Assembly: GCA_958352845.1 (NCBI GenBank)
Contig: CATWQC010000005.1
Span: 1 to 64,000 of the forward strand
Length of the DNA stretch: 64,000 nucleotides
DNA from: an uncultured Collinsella sp.
Lineage (GTDB): Bacteria > Actinomycetota > Coriobacteriia > Coriobacteriales > Coriobacteriaceae
Reading direction: 5' to 3'
The translations under genes were made by a program, and so were the position numbers. This document shows, one piece after another, positions 35,831 to 44,244 of this stretch (the first letter of the stretch is position 1; every line of letters begins with the position of its first letter). Below the pieces are notes generated by a model. That model was not told the DNA's origin. It did no database searches and worked only from the letters and a program-made list of their open reading frames with translations.

Positions 35831-37742
35831 GGCAACGACCGCCGAGCGCGCGCTCAACCGCAAGGGTGGCACCATGTCGCGCCTCATCAAGACGCTCTTT
35901 GGCTTCTACCCCGTGCTTTTGCCCCTCGTCGTCGTCGGCGTGGTGCTCTGCGCCATCATCAACTCCATCGGCGCGACCTTCCTTCAGAGCGCCCTGCAGA
36001 TTATTAGCGAATCGTGGCAGTCGGGCGATTGGGAAGCTGCACAGCCCAAGATCGCACAGCTCGTGACCACCCTCGCCTGCATCTACGGCGTCGGCATCCT
36101 GTCCTCGCTGTTCTGGAACCGCGCCATGGCCATCGTCACGCAGGGCTCGCTCGAGAAGCTGCGCGAGAAGATGTTCAACCGCATGCAGGACTTGCCGATC
36201 CGCTACTTCGACACACACCAGCGCGGCGACATCATGAGCCACTACACCAACGATATCGACACGCTGCGCCAGATGATCAGCCAGTCGCTGCCCAACCTGC
36301 TCATGACGACCATCGTCATCGTCACGGTGTTCTTTATCATGCTGTACTACAGTGTTTGGATGTGCCTGGTCATTGTGGCAGGCGTCGCCTTTATGACCTT
36401 TATGACCAAGCTGCTCGGCTCCAACTCCGCGCGCTTCTTTATTGCGCAGCAGACCGAGCTCGGCGTTGTCGAGGGCCATATCGAGGAAGTCATGAACGGC
36501 CAGAAGGTCGTCAAGGCATTCTGCCACGAGTCTGCCGCCGAGGCCGATTTTGACGAGCGCAACGAAAAGCTCTTCGAGGTCTCGCAGAAGGCCAACATGT
36601 ACGCCAACATCCTCATGCCCATCCTTATGAACCTGGGAAACCTGCTCTACGTGCTGGTCGCACTGGCAGGCGGCATTTTCCTGGCGCTGGGCGTGCCCAA
36701 CCTGAGCATCTCGGGCATGGCACTGTCCATCGCCGTCGTGGTGCCGTTCCTCAACATGACCAAGCAGTTCTGCGGACAGATCGGCCAGATCTCGCAGCAG
36801 ATCAACGCCGTGGTCATGGGCCTCGCCGGCGCCGACCGTATCTTTGAGCTCATCGACGAGGAGCCCGAAGCCGACGAAGGCTATGTGACGCTCGTCAACG
36901 CTCAGGTGAACCCCGACACCTGGCAGCTCGAGGAGGCCGACCACCACACCGGCATGTGGGCGTGGAAACATCCGCACCGCGCAACCGGCGAGATCGAGTA
37001 CGTGCCGCTGCGCGGCGACCTGGTCATGGACAACGTCGACTTTGGCTACACGCCCGACCACGAGGTGTTGCACGGCGTGTCCGTGTTTGCCAAGCCGGGC
37101 CAGAAGGTCGCGTTTGTCGGCGCCACCGGTGCCGGTAAGACGACCATCACCAACCTCATCAACCGCTTCTACGACATCGCCGACGGCAAGATCCGCTACG
37201 ACGGCATCAACGTCAACAAGATCCGCAAGGCCGACCTGCGCCGCTCGCTGGGCGTCGTGCTACAGGACGTGAACCTGTTCACCGGCACTGTGATGGATAA
37301 CATCCGCTACGGCAACCTGGACGCTACCGACGAGGAGTGCATCGCAGCGGCCAAGCTCGCGGGCGCGGACGACTTTATCACCCGCCTGCCCGACGGCTAC
37401 GACACCATGCTCACCGGCAACGGCGCACAGCTGTCGCAGGGCCAGCGCCAGCTGATCTCGATCGCACGCGCCGCCGTCGCCGATCCGCCGGCGATGATCC
37501 TGGACGAGGCCACGTCGAGCATCGATACCCGCACCGAGGCCATCGTGCAAGCCGGCATGGACAAGCTCATGGAAGGCCGCACGACGTTTGTCATCGCGCA
37601 CCGCCTGTCCACCGTGCGCAACTCCGACGCGATCATCTGTCTGGATCACGGCCGCATCATCGAGCGCGGCAACCACGACGAGCTGATCGCCAAGCGCGGG
37701 TATTACTACCAGCTCTATACCGGAGCGTTTGAGCTGGAGTAG
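35823..37742 (+). CDS. Heterodimeric ABC exporter, subunit with canonical ATP site
   Basis: 639 residues. Membrane domain, then an ATPase with Walker A GATGAGKTT (about 433), signature LSQGQRQ and Walker B MILDEATSSID, which has the catalytic Glu. A linker of about 60 residues (roughly 355-410, including DTWQLEEADHH) separates the two domains and is longer than in homodimeric exporters. Expected to pair with the preceding protein. Followed by a strong terminator. Confidence 0.93.
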   Translation: MSKATTAERALNRKGGTMSRLIKTLFGFYPVLLPLVVVGVVLCAIINSIGATFLQSALQIISESWQSGDWEAAQPKIAQLVTTLACIYGVGILSSLFWNRAMAIVTQGSLEKLREKMFNRMQDLPIRYFDTHQRGDIMSHYTNDIDTLRQMISQSLPNLLMTTIVIVTVFFIMLYYSVWMCLVIVAGVAFMTFMTKLLGSNSARFFIAQQTELGVVEGHIEEVMNGQKVVKAFCHESAAEADFDERNEKLFEVSQKANMYANILMPILMNLGNLLYVLVALAGGIFLALGVPNLSISGMALSIAVVVPFLNMTKQFCGQIGQISQQINAVVMGLAGADRIFELIDEEPEADEGYVTLVNAQVNPDTWQLEEADHHTGMWAWKHPHRATGEIEYVPLRGDLVMDNVDFGYTPDHEVLHGVSVFAKPGQKVAFVGATGAGKTTITNLINRFYDIADGKIRYDGINVNKIRKADLRRSLGVVLQDVNLFTGTVMDNIRYGNLDATDEECIAAAKLAGADDFITRLPDGYDTMLTGNGAQLSQGQRQLISIARAAVADPPAMILDEATSSIDTRTEAIVQAGMDKLMEGRTTFVIAHRLSTVRNSDAIICLDHGRIIERGNHDELIAKRGYYYQLYTGAFELE

Positions 37743-37869
37743 TTCGGCTCGCCGAGATGGCCGATTTGCCGCTCATTCGTCGGGCATGACCCTAAGGTCA
37801 ATGCCCTCCTCTTTCGGGGCAAATCGACTCATCTCAACGACCCAAACACAATGCACCGCAACGAATAAA

Positions 37870-37905
37870 GCCTCCGCAGCCACACGAGCTGCGGAGGCTT
37901 TTTTC
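37870..37905 (+). terminator. Rho-independent terminator of the exporter operon
   Basis: GCCTCCGCAGC / GCTGCGGAGGC stem with 7-base loop followed by six T. Confidence 0.92.
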
Positions 37906-37913
37906 ATGCCGGC

Positions 37914-38099
37914 CGAAAACCGTATCCCACTTTTCGGGCCCAAAATGGGATGCCGTTTCCCGCTGGACCCCCTCCGGGAAACGGCATCCCATTTCAAGGG
38001 GGTAAACCGGGATGTGATTTCCCCTAACGGCACCTTTGGGAAGCCGCATCCCACTCTAGACGCACAAAACGGGATGAGCTTTCCCATGGTGATCCAAGA
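37914..38099. repeat. Three-copy tandem repeat of 62 bp
   Basis: Units start at 37914, 37976 and 38038. Each holds one GGGAA-n-C-n-GCATCCC-like box and one GGGATG-NNN-TTTCCC box 33 bases later, so boxes alternate in orientation at spacings of 33, 29, 33, 29, 33. Boxes at 37947 and 37976 are exact complements over 15 bases. No coding region is supported in the 530-bp gap up to the cyclase gene. Confidence 0.8.
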
Positions 38100-38181
38100 C
38101 CAGAAGCATGTCCGATAGCGCGGCCAGGTCAAGAACAACAAGGCAAGCGTCACGCCAATTTGGACGAGCGTCTGCTGCAGT

Positions 38182-38209
38182 TTGAGGCTGCTGGCCCATA
38201 TGGTAGAGT
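38182..38209 (+). promoter_or_regulatory. Possible promoter of the diguanylate cyclase gene
   Basis: TTGAGG and TAGAGT with 16-base spacing, about 65 bases upstream of the GTG start. Confidence 0.4.
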
Positions 38210-38275
38210 TAACCACCCATGAATTTCAGCACACTGCGTGCTACCTGTTCTTTTGTCATTTAGGGGAGTGAACTT

Positions 38276-39367
38276 GTGAATACTTCTGTCGCCAAGAAGG
38301 CCGGCCAGGCGGTGCGCCTGCTCATGATGGTGCTCACGGCAGTTCTCATCTTCTTCTTCATCAATGTTATGCTGCTCGTCTCCGATATCCAGGGCACGGC
38401 GCGTGTGGTCAACTACGCCGGTCTGGTGCGCGGTACCACGCAGCGAATCGTTAAGCTCGAGGATGCGGGCCAGCCTCAAGATGACCTGCTCAAAGCCGTG
38501 GATTCATACATCAACGGTTTGCGTTACGGAAGTGACGACCTCAACCTCGTCCGTCTCGACGACGATGAGTATCAGGCAAAAATGACCGAGCTTGCAAATT
38601 ATTTTGATGAGCTTTGCACCGAGATCATCCGCGTGCGCGAAGTCGGCTATGAGAACACCGACATCATCTCCATGAGCGAGGAGTTCTTTGGCATTTGCGA
38701 CGATGCTACGCGACTCGCAGAGGACTACTCTCAGGAGAAGGCGTCGGCGCTCAACTATCTCGAGGGCCTGGTGATCATCGACATCATGGGCTTGGTGGCG
38801 ACCTTTGCGGTCGAACTTGTTCGCGCGGTGCGAACTGCCGCGCTCAATCGCGAACTGCAGAACAAAGTCTATCTCGACGAAGCCACAGGACTGCCCAACA
38901 AGAACAAGTGCGAGGAGGTCTTGGGGCAGGAGCAACCTGTCTCCGCGGAGGCGCCCGTTGCGGTGTGCGTCTTCGACCTTAACAATCTGCATACGGTCAA
39001 TAACAGCTTCGGCCACGAGAAGGGCGACGAATACATCCGTTCTTTTGCCCAGCAGCTGGGGCGCGTGGCGTCGGAGACCTGCTTTGTGGGCCGCGACGGC
39101 GGCGATGAGTTTATCGCGGTGCTGCGAGATACCGATCGAGCTGCCGTGGAGTCCTGTCTCGCTCGGGTTCGCGCGAACGTGAACGAGTATTCCGAGACTC
39201 ATCCCGACATGCCTATCAGCTATGCGGTGGGCTATGCGCTTTCCAGTGATTTTGATGAACCGCCTACGATGCGCGAGCTCTTTTCCCAGGCCGACAAAAA
39301 CATGTACATCGACAAGAACCGCGTAAAGACAGCCGAGGCAGCCGGGCCGCAACGCGAGGACCGCTAA
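38276..39367 (+). CDS. Membrane-anchored GGDEF-domain diguanylate cyclase
   Basis: 363 residues. One membrane helix at 14-37, an extracellular sensor of about 120 residues, a second helix about 160-183, then a GGDEF domain with RDGGDEF at about 275, so it is likely able to make cyclic di-GMP. No RxxD inhibitory site is found at the expected place five residues upstream. GTG start with GGGGAG upstream. The signal is unknown. The gene stands alone. Confidence 0.9.
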   Translation: MNTSVAKKAGQAVRLLMMVLTAVLIFFFINVMLLVSDIQGTARVVNYAGLVRGTTQRIVKLEDAGQPQDDLLKAVDSYINGLRYGSDDLNLVRLDDDEYQAKMTELANYFDELCTEIIRVREVGYENTDIISMSEEFFGICDDATRLAEDYSQEKASALNYLEGLVIIDIMGLVATFAVELVRAVRTAALNRELQNKVYLDEATGLPNKNKCEEVLGQEQPVSAEAPVAVCVFDLNNLHTVNNSFGHEKGDEYIRSFAQQLGRVASETCFVGRDGGDEFIAVLRDTDRAAVESCLARVRANVNEYSETHPDMPISYAVGYALSSDFDEPPTMRELFSQADKNMYIDKNRVKTAEAAGPQREDR

Positions 39368-39410
39368 ACCCGTAGCAAAGGGTAGCTAATTTGGGACGGG
39401 ACTCTTTTGG

Positions 39411-40289
39411 CTATTTGAGAAGTTGGGCCATGGCGTTGACGAATTTTTGGACTTGGAGGGTGGGCTCGAGCGGGTAGTGCAGAAAGACCGGCACCTCTCG
39501 CCCGCATAGAAACGGCACGCCCACAAAGGCCGGGTGTACCCCCGACCATGCGCCGCAGGTGAGCACCGCGTCGCCCTTTTCCTCGGCTTCGTTAAAGAGC
39601 GCAAAGTCAAAGCTGTCCACGTCGATCACGTCTACGCCGCCGTCTGCCAAAAGATCGATACGCAGACTGTCCATAGCGTCGTTGCCGTGACGGAGCACGC
39701 GCAGGCGCATGCCCTCCAGGTCAGCAACCGTGATACGCGTCTTGCGCGCAAGCGGGCTCGTGCGCGGCACGTCGATATAAAACGGCACGTTGACGATGCG
39801 GAGCCTTTGGCATGCGTCGCCCCAGCGTGGGGTCGAAAAGCTCGACTGCACCACATCGACCTCGCGGCCCAAGCTGCGCATGACGGTCTCGCACTCGTCG
39901 TAGAGGTCGCTTACCGGCACGATCTCAAATCGCAGCGACGGTTCCAGATCGTGAATGCCCGTCCACATCGACAGCGTTTGGCGCCCCGGACACATCATCG
40001 ACACGCCCAGGCGCACGGCACCGCCATCGCCCGCCGCGCGTCGGGCACGGCGCAGCGCGTCCTCGGACTGCCGCATGATCGAGCGTGCGTCGTCCACCAG
40101 CAGAGCGCCCGCCGGCGTCACCTTGACGCCCGAATGCGAGCGCTCAAACAGCGTAATACCGAACTCCGCCTCGAAGCCCGATACCTGCTTGACGAGCGCC
40201 GGAGTCGACACGCGCAATTTTGCCGCCGCACGCGAGAAGCTTCCCAGCTCCGCGGCGGCCGATATGGCCTCAAGTCGTCGATCGTACAC
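39411..40289 (-). CDS. LysR-family transcriptional regulator
   Basis: About 292 residues: N-terminal winged helix (LEAISAAAELGSFSRAAAKLRV, residues about 6-27) and a periplasmic-binding-like effector domain. The GTG at 40289 has GGGAG 6 bases upstream and begins MYDRRLEAI; an ATG at 40322 has no ribosome-binding site. It is divergent from the SDR-MFS-Gfo/Idh/MocA cluster, so it very likely controls it. The effector is unknown. Confidence 0.85.
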   Translation of the reverse strand: MYDRRLEAISAAAELGSFSRAAAKLRVSTPALVKQVSGFEAEFGITLFERSHSGVKVTPAGALLVDDARSIMRQSEDALRRARRAAGDGGAVRLGVSMMCPGRQTLSMWTGIHDLEPSLRFEIVPVSDLYDECETVMRSLGREVDVVQSSFSTPRWGDACQRLRIVNVPFYIDVPRTSPLARKTRITVADLEGMRLRVLRHGNDAMDSLRIDLLADGGVDVIDVDSFDFALFNEAEEKGDAVLTCGAWSGVHPAFVGVPFLCGREVPVFLHYPLEPTLQVQKFVNAMAQLLK

Positions 40290-40419
40290 GTCAATCTCCC
40301 GTTTTCGCGCCCGTGACCGCATGGTGCCACAGGGGGTTGTTTTCGCAGGTCACGCGCTCAATTGAGAATAGCCTGCATCGCACAGTGTAAACCTACAGTT
40401 AACGCCATTCTAACAAATA

Positions 40420-40442
40420 TGCAATTCACCTGCGCAAATGCA
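40420..40442. promoter_or_regulatory. Candidate LysR operator
   Basis: TGCAATT-N9-AAATGCA, an imperfect inverted repeat containing the T-N11-A pattern, in the divergent gap between the LysR gene and the SDR gene. Confidence 0.45.
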
Positions 40443-40469
40443 AAGCATACGATAACCAGCGAAAACCAT

Positions 40470-40496
40470 GTGGGTCGGTTAATGGGAGCGACCCAC
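40470..40496 (+). other. Hairpin in the leader of the SDR gene
   Basis: GTGGGTCG and CGACCCAC, 8 bp each, with an 11-base loop, 26 bases upstream of the start codon. It could shape mRNA stability; no riboswitch class recognised. Confidence 0.4.
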
Positions 40497-40522
40497 CGGG
40501 AGGCACAAGAAGGGAAGTTCCT

Positions 40523-41404
40523 ATGAGCAATTGGCTTAAGCTCGAGGGTGATGTCTGCGCCGTGACCGGCGCGCTCGGCGGTATGGGCGCCGAGATCTGC
40601 CGCGAGTTCGCCCGCAATGGCGCCAACGTCGTCATGCTCGACCTGGACGAGGAGAAGGTCAAGGCCGCTGCCGCCGACCTAGCTGCCGAGTTTGGCATCC
40701 ACGCCGAGGGTTACAAGATGAACGCCACCGACGAGGCCGAGGTTCAGGCTGCCGTCGATGCCACCATCGCCAACTTCGGCCGCGTCGACGTCCTTGTCAA
40801 CACCGCCGGCATCCTGCGCTTCGCCGCCATGGAGGATCTGCCGCTCTCCGACTGGGAACAGGTGCTCAACGTCAACCTCACCGGCTATTTCATCACCTCG
40901 CAGCGCTTTGGTCGCGAGATGATCAAGGCCGGCCAGGGCCGCCTGGTGCACATCTCGACCGTCGCCAGCCACTCCCCCGAGACGTTCTCGGGCGTGTACA
41001 GCTCCACCAAGGCCGGCGTCAACATGATGTCCAAGATGCTCGCCGCCGAGTGGGGCCCCTACGGCGTCCGCTCCAACTGCGTCGAGCCCTGCTTCGTTAA
41101 GACCCCGATGTCGGCCAACTTCTACGCCGACCCCGAGGTCGAAAAGAGCCGCAGCCGTCTGATCGCCACACGCCGCATCGGCGAGGTCAGCGATATCGCC
41201 AACGCCGTCATGTTCCTAGCGTCCACGCGCTCGGACTTTACCACCGGCGACGCCATCAAGGTCGACGGCGGCTTCTCCAACATGATGGGCGACCTCACCG
41301 CCAAGCCCGGCGGCCGTCGCGCCTATGCCGACAACTACCTTAAGAACAAGGGTGTCGAGCTCTGGTCCGATGAGTCCGGCGTCGCCAAGCCGACCGACCA
41401 GTAA
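40523..41404 (+). CDS. Short-chain dehydrogenase/reductase (SDR)
   Basis: 293 residues. The nucleotide motif TGALGGMG at 15-22, NTAG at about 91 and the catalytic YSSTK at about 158 are of the classical SDR type; Asp after the second strand (VVMLDLDEE) suggests NAD(H). The C-terminus is extended by about 35 residues beyond the family's usual GG-substrate end. Likely oxidises a polyol or sugar acid; the substrate is not known. Confidence 0.88.
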   Translation: MSNWLKLEGDVCAVTGALGGMGAEICREFARNGANVVMLDLDEEKVKAAAADLAAEFGIHAEGYKMNATDEAEVQAAVDATIANFGRVDVLVNTAGILRFAAMEDLPLSDWEQVLNVNLTGYFITSQRFGREMIKAGQGRLVHISTVASHSPETFSGVYSSTKAGVNMMSKMLAAEWGPYGVRSNCVEPCFVKTPMSANFYADPEVEKSRSRLIATRRIGEVSDIANAVMFLASTRSDFTTGDAIKVDGGFSNMMGDLTAKPGGRRAYADNYLKNKGVELWSDESGVAKPTDQ

Positions 41405-41470
41405 ACCAACCTGACAGGGAGGCCCCGCGGACACGCCCGCCCCTCCCCCGTATCGATTAGAAAGAGTCCA

Positions 41471-42727
41471 ATGGCTTCCACCAACTCCAACAAGGGTCGC
41501 GCCGTCGTGCTTTCCGCCGCGTGCGTCACCATGTTCTTCATCAGCTCCATCGCGCTGTATTCCGTCGTGAGCAAGAACCTGCTCGCCGTCTACCCCGAGT
41601 GGTCGAGCGCCCTTACCTGGGCTTTCCCGGTCTTTCAGACCATCATGGCCGTGACGGGCATCTTCGCCGGCCGTATCTCCGATAAGATCGGTCCGCGCAA
41701 CGTCGTGATCGCCGCTGCCGTGTGCTACGGCCTGGGCTGGTTCATGTCCGGCACCGTCACCGAGCCGTGGCAGTTCTACCTGTGGTTCTCACTCGTCGCC
41801 GCCGTCGGCAACGGCCTGGGCTACAACCCGGCGCTCACCACCGGCCAAAAGTGGTTCATCGACAAGAAGGGCCTTGCCTCCGGCATCACCCTGGCCGCTT
41901 CGACCGCCGGTCCCGCCGTGCTGTCCCCGGTGCTCGCCTCGCTGCTCATCCCGAGCCTGGGCATCTTTGGCGCCCTCAAGGCACTCGGCGTCATCTTCTT
42001 TGTGACAATCGCCGCTTCCGCCCTGTTCCTGAAGGCCCCCGAGGCCGGTTGGCTGCCCGAAGGCTTCGAGGCCCCCAAGGGTGGCGCACATGCCGGCACC
42101 TTCGGTGACCTCACCCCGGGCGAGATGGTCAAGACCCCGCGCTTCTGGGTCCTCATCGTCACCTTCGCCTTTGCCGCCACCGCGGGCACCCTGCTCGTGG
42201 GCAAGGTTGCCTCCATCGCCGCCGTTCAGCTCTTCGCCGACCCCACGAGCGCCGCGGCCGTCGCCCTCGGCGGTGTGGTGGTCTCCGTCAACACCTGCGC
42301 CAACCTGGTCGGTCGTCTGTCCTTTGGCCAGATCATCGACAAGCTCGGCGCCTATAAGTCGCTGCTCATCAGCCTTGTCGTCACCATCGTCGCGCTCGTC
42401 ATCATGTCGATGAGCTTTACGCAGAGCATGTTCTTTGTGGCGCTCGCCCTGCTCGGCTTTAGCTTTGGCGCCCTGCTCGTCATCTACCCGCCGCTCACCG
42501 GTGGCGCCTTTGGTACCAGCAACATCGGCGTCAACTACGGCATCATGTTTTTGGGTTATGCCGCTTCCACCTGGATCAGCCAGCCCATCACCGCCGTGCT
42601 GTATCACGCCGAGACCGGCAGCGCCGCCTACCAGCAGTCCTTCTACGGCGCCATCGTGATCGCCGCCATCGCCGTCGTGCTCACCGTCTACATGATGGTC
42701 TCCGACAGCAAGAAGAAGTCCGCCTAG
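41471..42727 (+). CDS. MFS transporter, oxalate/formate antiporter (OFA) family-like
   Basis: 418 residues, 12 membrane segments. The loop between helices 2 and 3 is GRISDKIGPRNV. The GYNPALTTGQKWFIDKKGLASG segment after helix 4 is characteristic of the OFA branch. Expected to carry a small carboxylate. It lies between an SDR and a Gfo/Idh/MocA enzyme, so it probably imports their substrate. Confidence 0.85.
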   Translation: MASTNSNKGRAVVLSAACVTMFFISSIALYSVVSKNLLAVYPEWSSALTWAFPVFQTIMAVTGIFAGRISDKIGPRNVVIAAAVCYGLGWFMSGTVTEPWQFYLWFSLVAAVGNGLGYNPALTTGQKWFIDKKGLASGITLAASTAGPAVLSPVLASLLIPSLGIFGALKALGVIFFVTIAASALFLKAPEAGWLPEGFEAPKGGAHAGTFGDLTPGEMVKTPRFWVLIVTFAFAATAGTLLVGKVASIAAVQLFADPTSAAAVALGGVVVSVNTCANLVGRLSFGQIIDKLGAYKSLLISLVVTIVALVIMSMSFTQSMFFVALALLGFSFGALLVIYPPLTGGAFGTSNIGVNYGIMFLGYAASTWISQPITAVLYHAETGSAAYQQSFYGAIVIAAIAVVLTVYMMVSDSKKKSA

Positions 42728-42733
42728 TTTTAC

Positions 42734-42768
42734 CGATGCGACAAAGGGACAGTCCCTTTACCGCATTC
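42734..42768. repeat. 35-bp palindrome, family P copy 5
   Basis: GATGCGACAAAGGGAC-A-GTCCCTTTACCGCATTC, 2 mismatches in the arms, 7 bases downstream of the MFS stop codon. Confidence 0.75.
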
Positions 42769-42795
42769 CACCGCCACCAGTATTAAGGAGTCGAA

Positions 42796-43836
42796 ATGTC
42801 TGAGCTCAACCCCGTCCGCATTGCCGTTATCGGCGCCGGCGCCATGGGCCGCAACCACATCCGCTTTGTCACCGAGGAGCCCGAGGCCGAGCTCGTCGCC
42901 ATCGCCGACGCCTTTGAGGGCGCCCGCGCCACGGCCGAGGCCGCCGGCGTGCCTTTTTACACCGATCCCGCCCAGATGATGGACGAGGTCAAGCCCGAGG
43001 CCGTCATCATCGCCACCCCCAACGACCTGCACCTGGGCGTTGCCCGCGAGGCCGTGAAGCGCAATATTGTGCCGCTGGTCGAGAAGCCGATCTCCAACGA
43101 CCTCGAGGATGCCCAGGCCTTTGCCGCCGAGGCCGAGACCGCCGGCGTGCCCGTGCTCGTGGGCCAGCACCGTCGCCACAATCCCTTCGTCAACAAAGCC
43201 AAGGAAATCATCGAGTCCGGCGAGTTGGGCAAGCTCACCGTGTCGAGCTTCCACTACATGATCTATAAGAACGACGAGTACTTCGACGTCGAGTGGCGCC
43301 GCAAGAAGGGTGCCGGCCCGATCCTGGTCAACCTGGTGCACGACGTCGACCTGCTCCGTTACCTGCTGGGCGAGCCCGTTGCCGTCCAGGGCATGCAGTC
43401 CAGCGCCGCCCGCGGTTTTGAGACCGAGGACTCCGCCGTGGTCAACGTCCGTTTTGCCGATGGCGCGCTTGCGAGCATGACCATCTCCGACGCCACCGCC
43501 AGCCCCTGGAACTGGGAGGCCACCGCTCGCGAGGACCCGCAGTACCGTCCCTTCGACGCCGACGCCTACTTTATCGGCGGCACTAAGGGCGCCCTTTCGC
43601 TGCCCCGCCTGCACCAATTCTCCTACGACGGCGCCTCCAACTGGCACAAGCCGCTGCAGATGGAGATCCCGGCCGTCGACCCGGCGCTGCCGCACAAGAT
43701 GCAGCTCAAGCACTTTGTGAAGGTTGTCCGCCGCGAGGTCGAGCCCGTCGTGACCCCCGCCGACAACGTTAAGACGCTCACGCTTCTCAACGCCATCAAG
43801 GAGGCCGCCGAGACCGGCCAGCTCGTCGAGCTGTAA
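42796..43836 (+). CDS. Gfo/Idh/MocA-family oxidoreductase
   Basis: 346 residues. The N-terminal Rossmann motif GAGAMG (about 14-19) binds NAD(P); EKPIS at about 96 holds the conserved Lys, and HDVDLLRYLLG is the substrate-side motif with the catalytic His. Family members oxidise inositols, sugars or sugar acids. Third gene of the LysR-linked cluster. Confidence 0.9.
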   Translation: MSELNPVRIAVIGAGAMGRNHIRFVTEEPEAELVAIADAFEGARATAEAAGVPFYTDPAQMMDEVKPEAVIIATPNDLHLGVAREAVKRNIVPLVEKPISNDLEDAQAFAAEAETAGVPVLVGQHRRHNPFVNKAKEIIESGELGKLTVSSFHYMIYKNDEYFDVEWRRKKGAGPILVNLVHDVDLLRYLLGEPVAVQGMQSSAARGFETEDSAVVNVRFADGALASMTISDATASPWNWEATAREDPQYRPFDADAYFIGGTKGALSLPRLHQFSYDGASNWHKPLQMEIPAVDPALPHKMQLKHFVKVVRREVEPVVTPADNVKTLTLLNAIKEAAETGQLVEL

Positions 43837-43909
43837 CGCCTTAAGAGTGGCCGCGGCAGAAACCCCATGCCGAGCCCCTCGGTCCGCCACCAACAAGCCC
43901 CTCTTCTTT

Positions 43910-43945
43910 GCCCCGCGAGCAGCCTCCTGCCCGCGGGGCTTTTTG
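43910..43945 (+). terminator. Rho-independent terminator after the Gfo/Idh/MocA gene
   Basis: GCCCCGCG / CGCGGGGC stem with a T-run of five. Confidence 0.88.
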
Positions 43946-44003
43946 CTACCTTGCCGATGATTTTTCTGGAACGGGGCCTTTTGCACCTCGGCTTGATTCG
44001 TTC

Positions 44004-44163
44004 GCCACGAAATGGGCCTATCTACTACGTTTAACCGATTACCCTCAACCATGCCAAATTTCGCGAAGAAAAAACCGCAGGTAGACGGCTTGCATATTTT
44101 CGGAAAACCGGGGGATGGTCGACCCATACGGTTCAAACGTAGTAGATAGGCCATTTTCGTGGC
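44004..44163. repeat. Long imperfect hairpin element, 160 bp
   Basis: Arms of about 34 bases (44004-44037 and 44129-44163) pair almost perfectly (core CCTATCTACTACGTTT), enclosing about 90 bases. It fills the gap before tex together with the terminator. Confidence 0.8.
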
Positions 44164-44244
44164 ACGGCCCAAAACAGTCTTTTGGGACGGGTGGTATCCT
44201 TGGTAGCTCTGTGCTGCAAACGCACCTTTACCGCAAGGAGTTTC

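Noticed and set aside
33947..35890. A 647-codon minus-strand frame
   Set aside because: Antisense to the first exporter gene; His/Asp/Gly-rich shadow without motifs.
35721..37073. A 450-codon minus-strand frame
   Set aside because: Antisense to the second exporter subunit, which has intact Walker motifs.
37914..38099. CRISPR array
   Set aside because: Repeats are tandem and inverted with conserved rather than unique spacers, only three units, and no cas genes.
37773..38216. Open frames of 147 (minus) and 129 (plus) codons after the exporter terminator
   Set aside because: Both run through the terminator and the 62-bp tandem repeat, so they are repeat translations.
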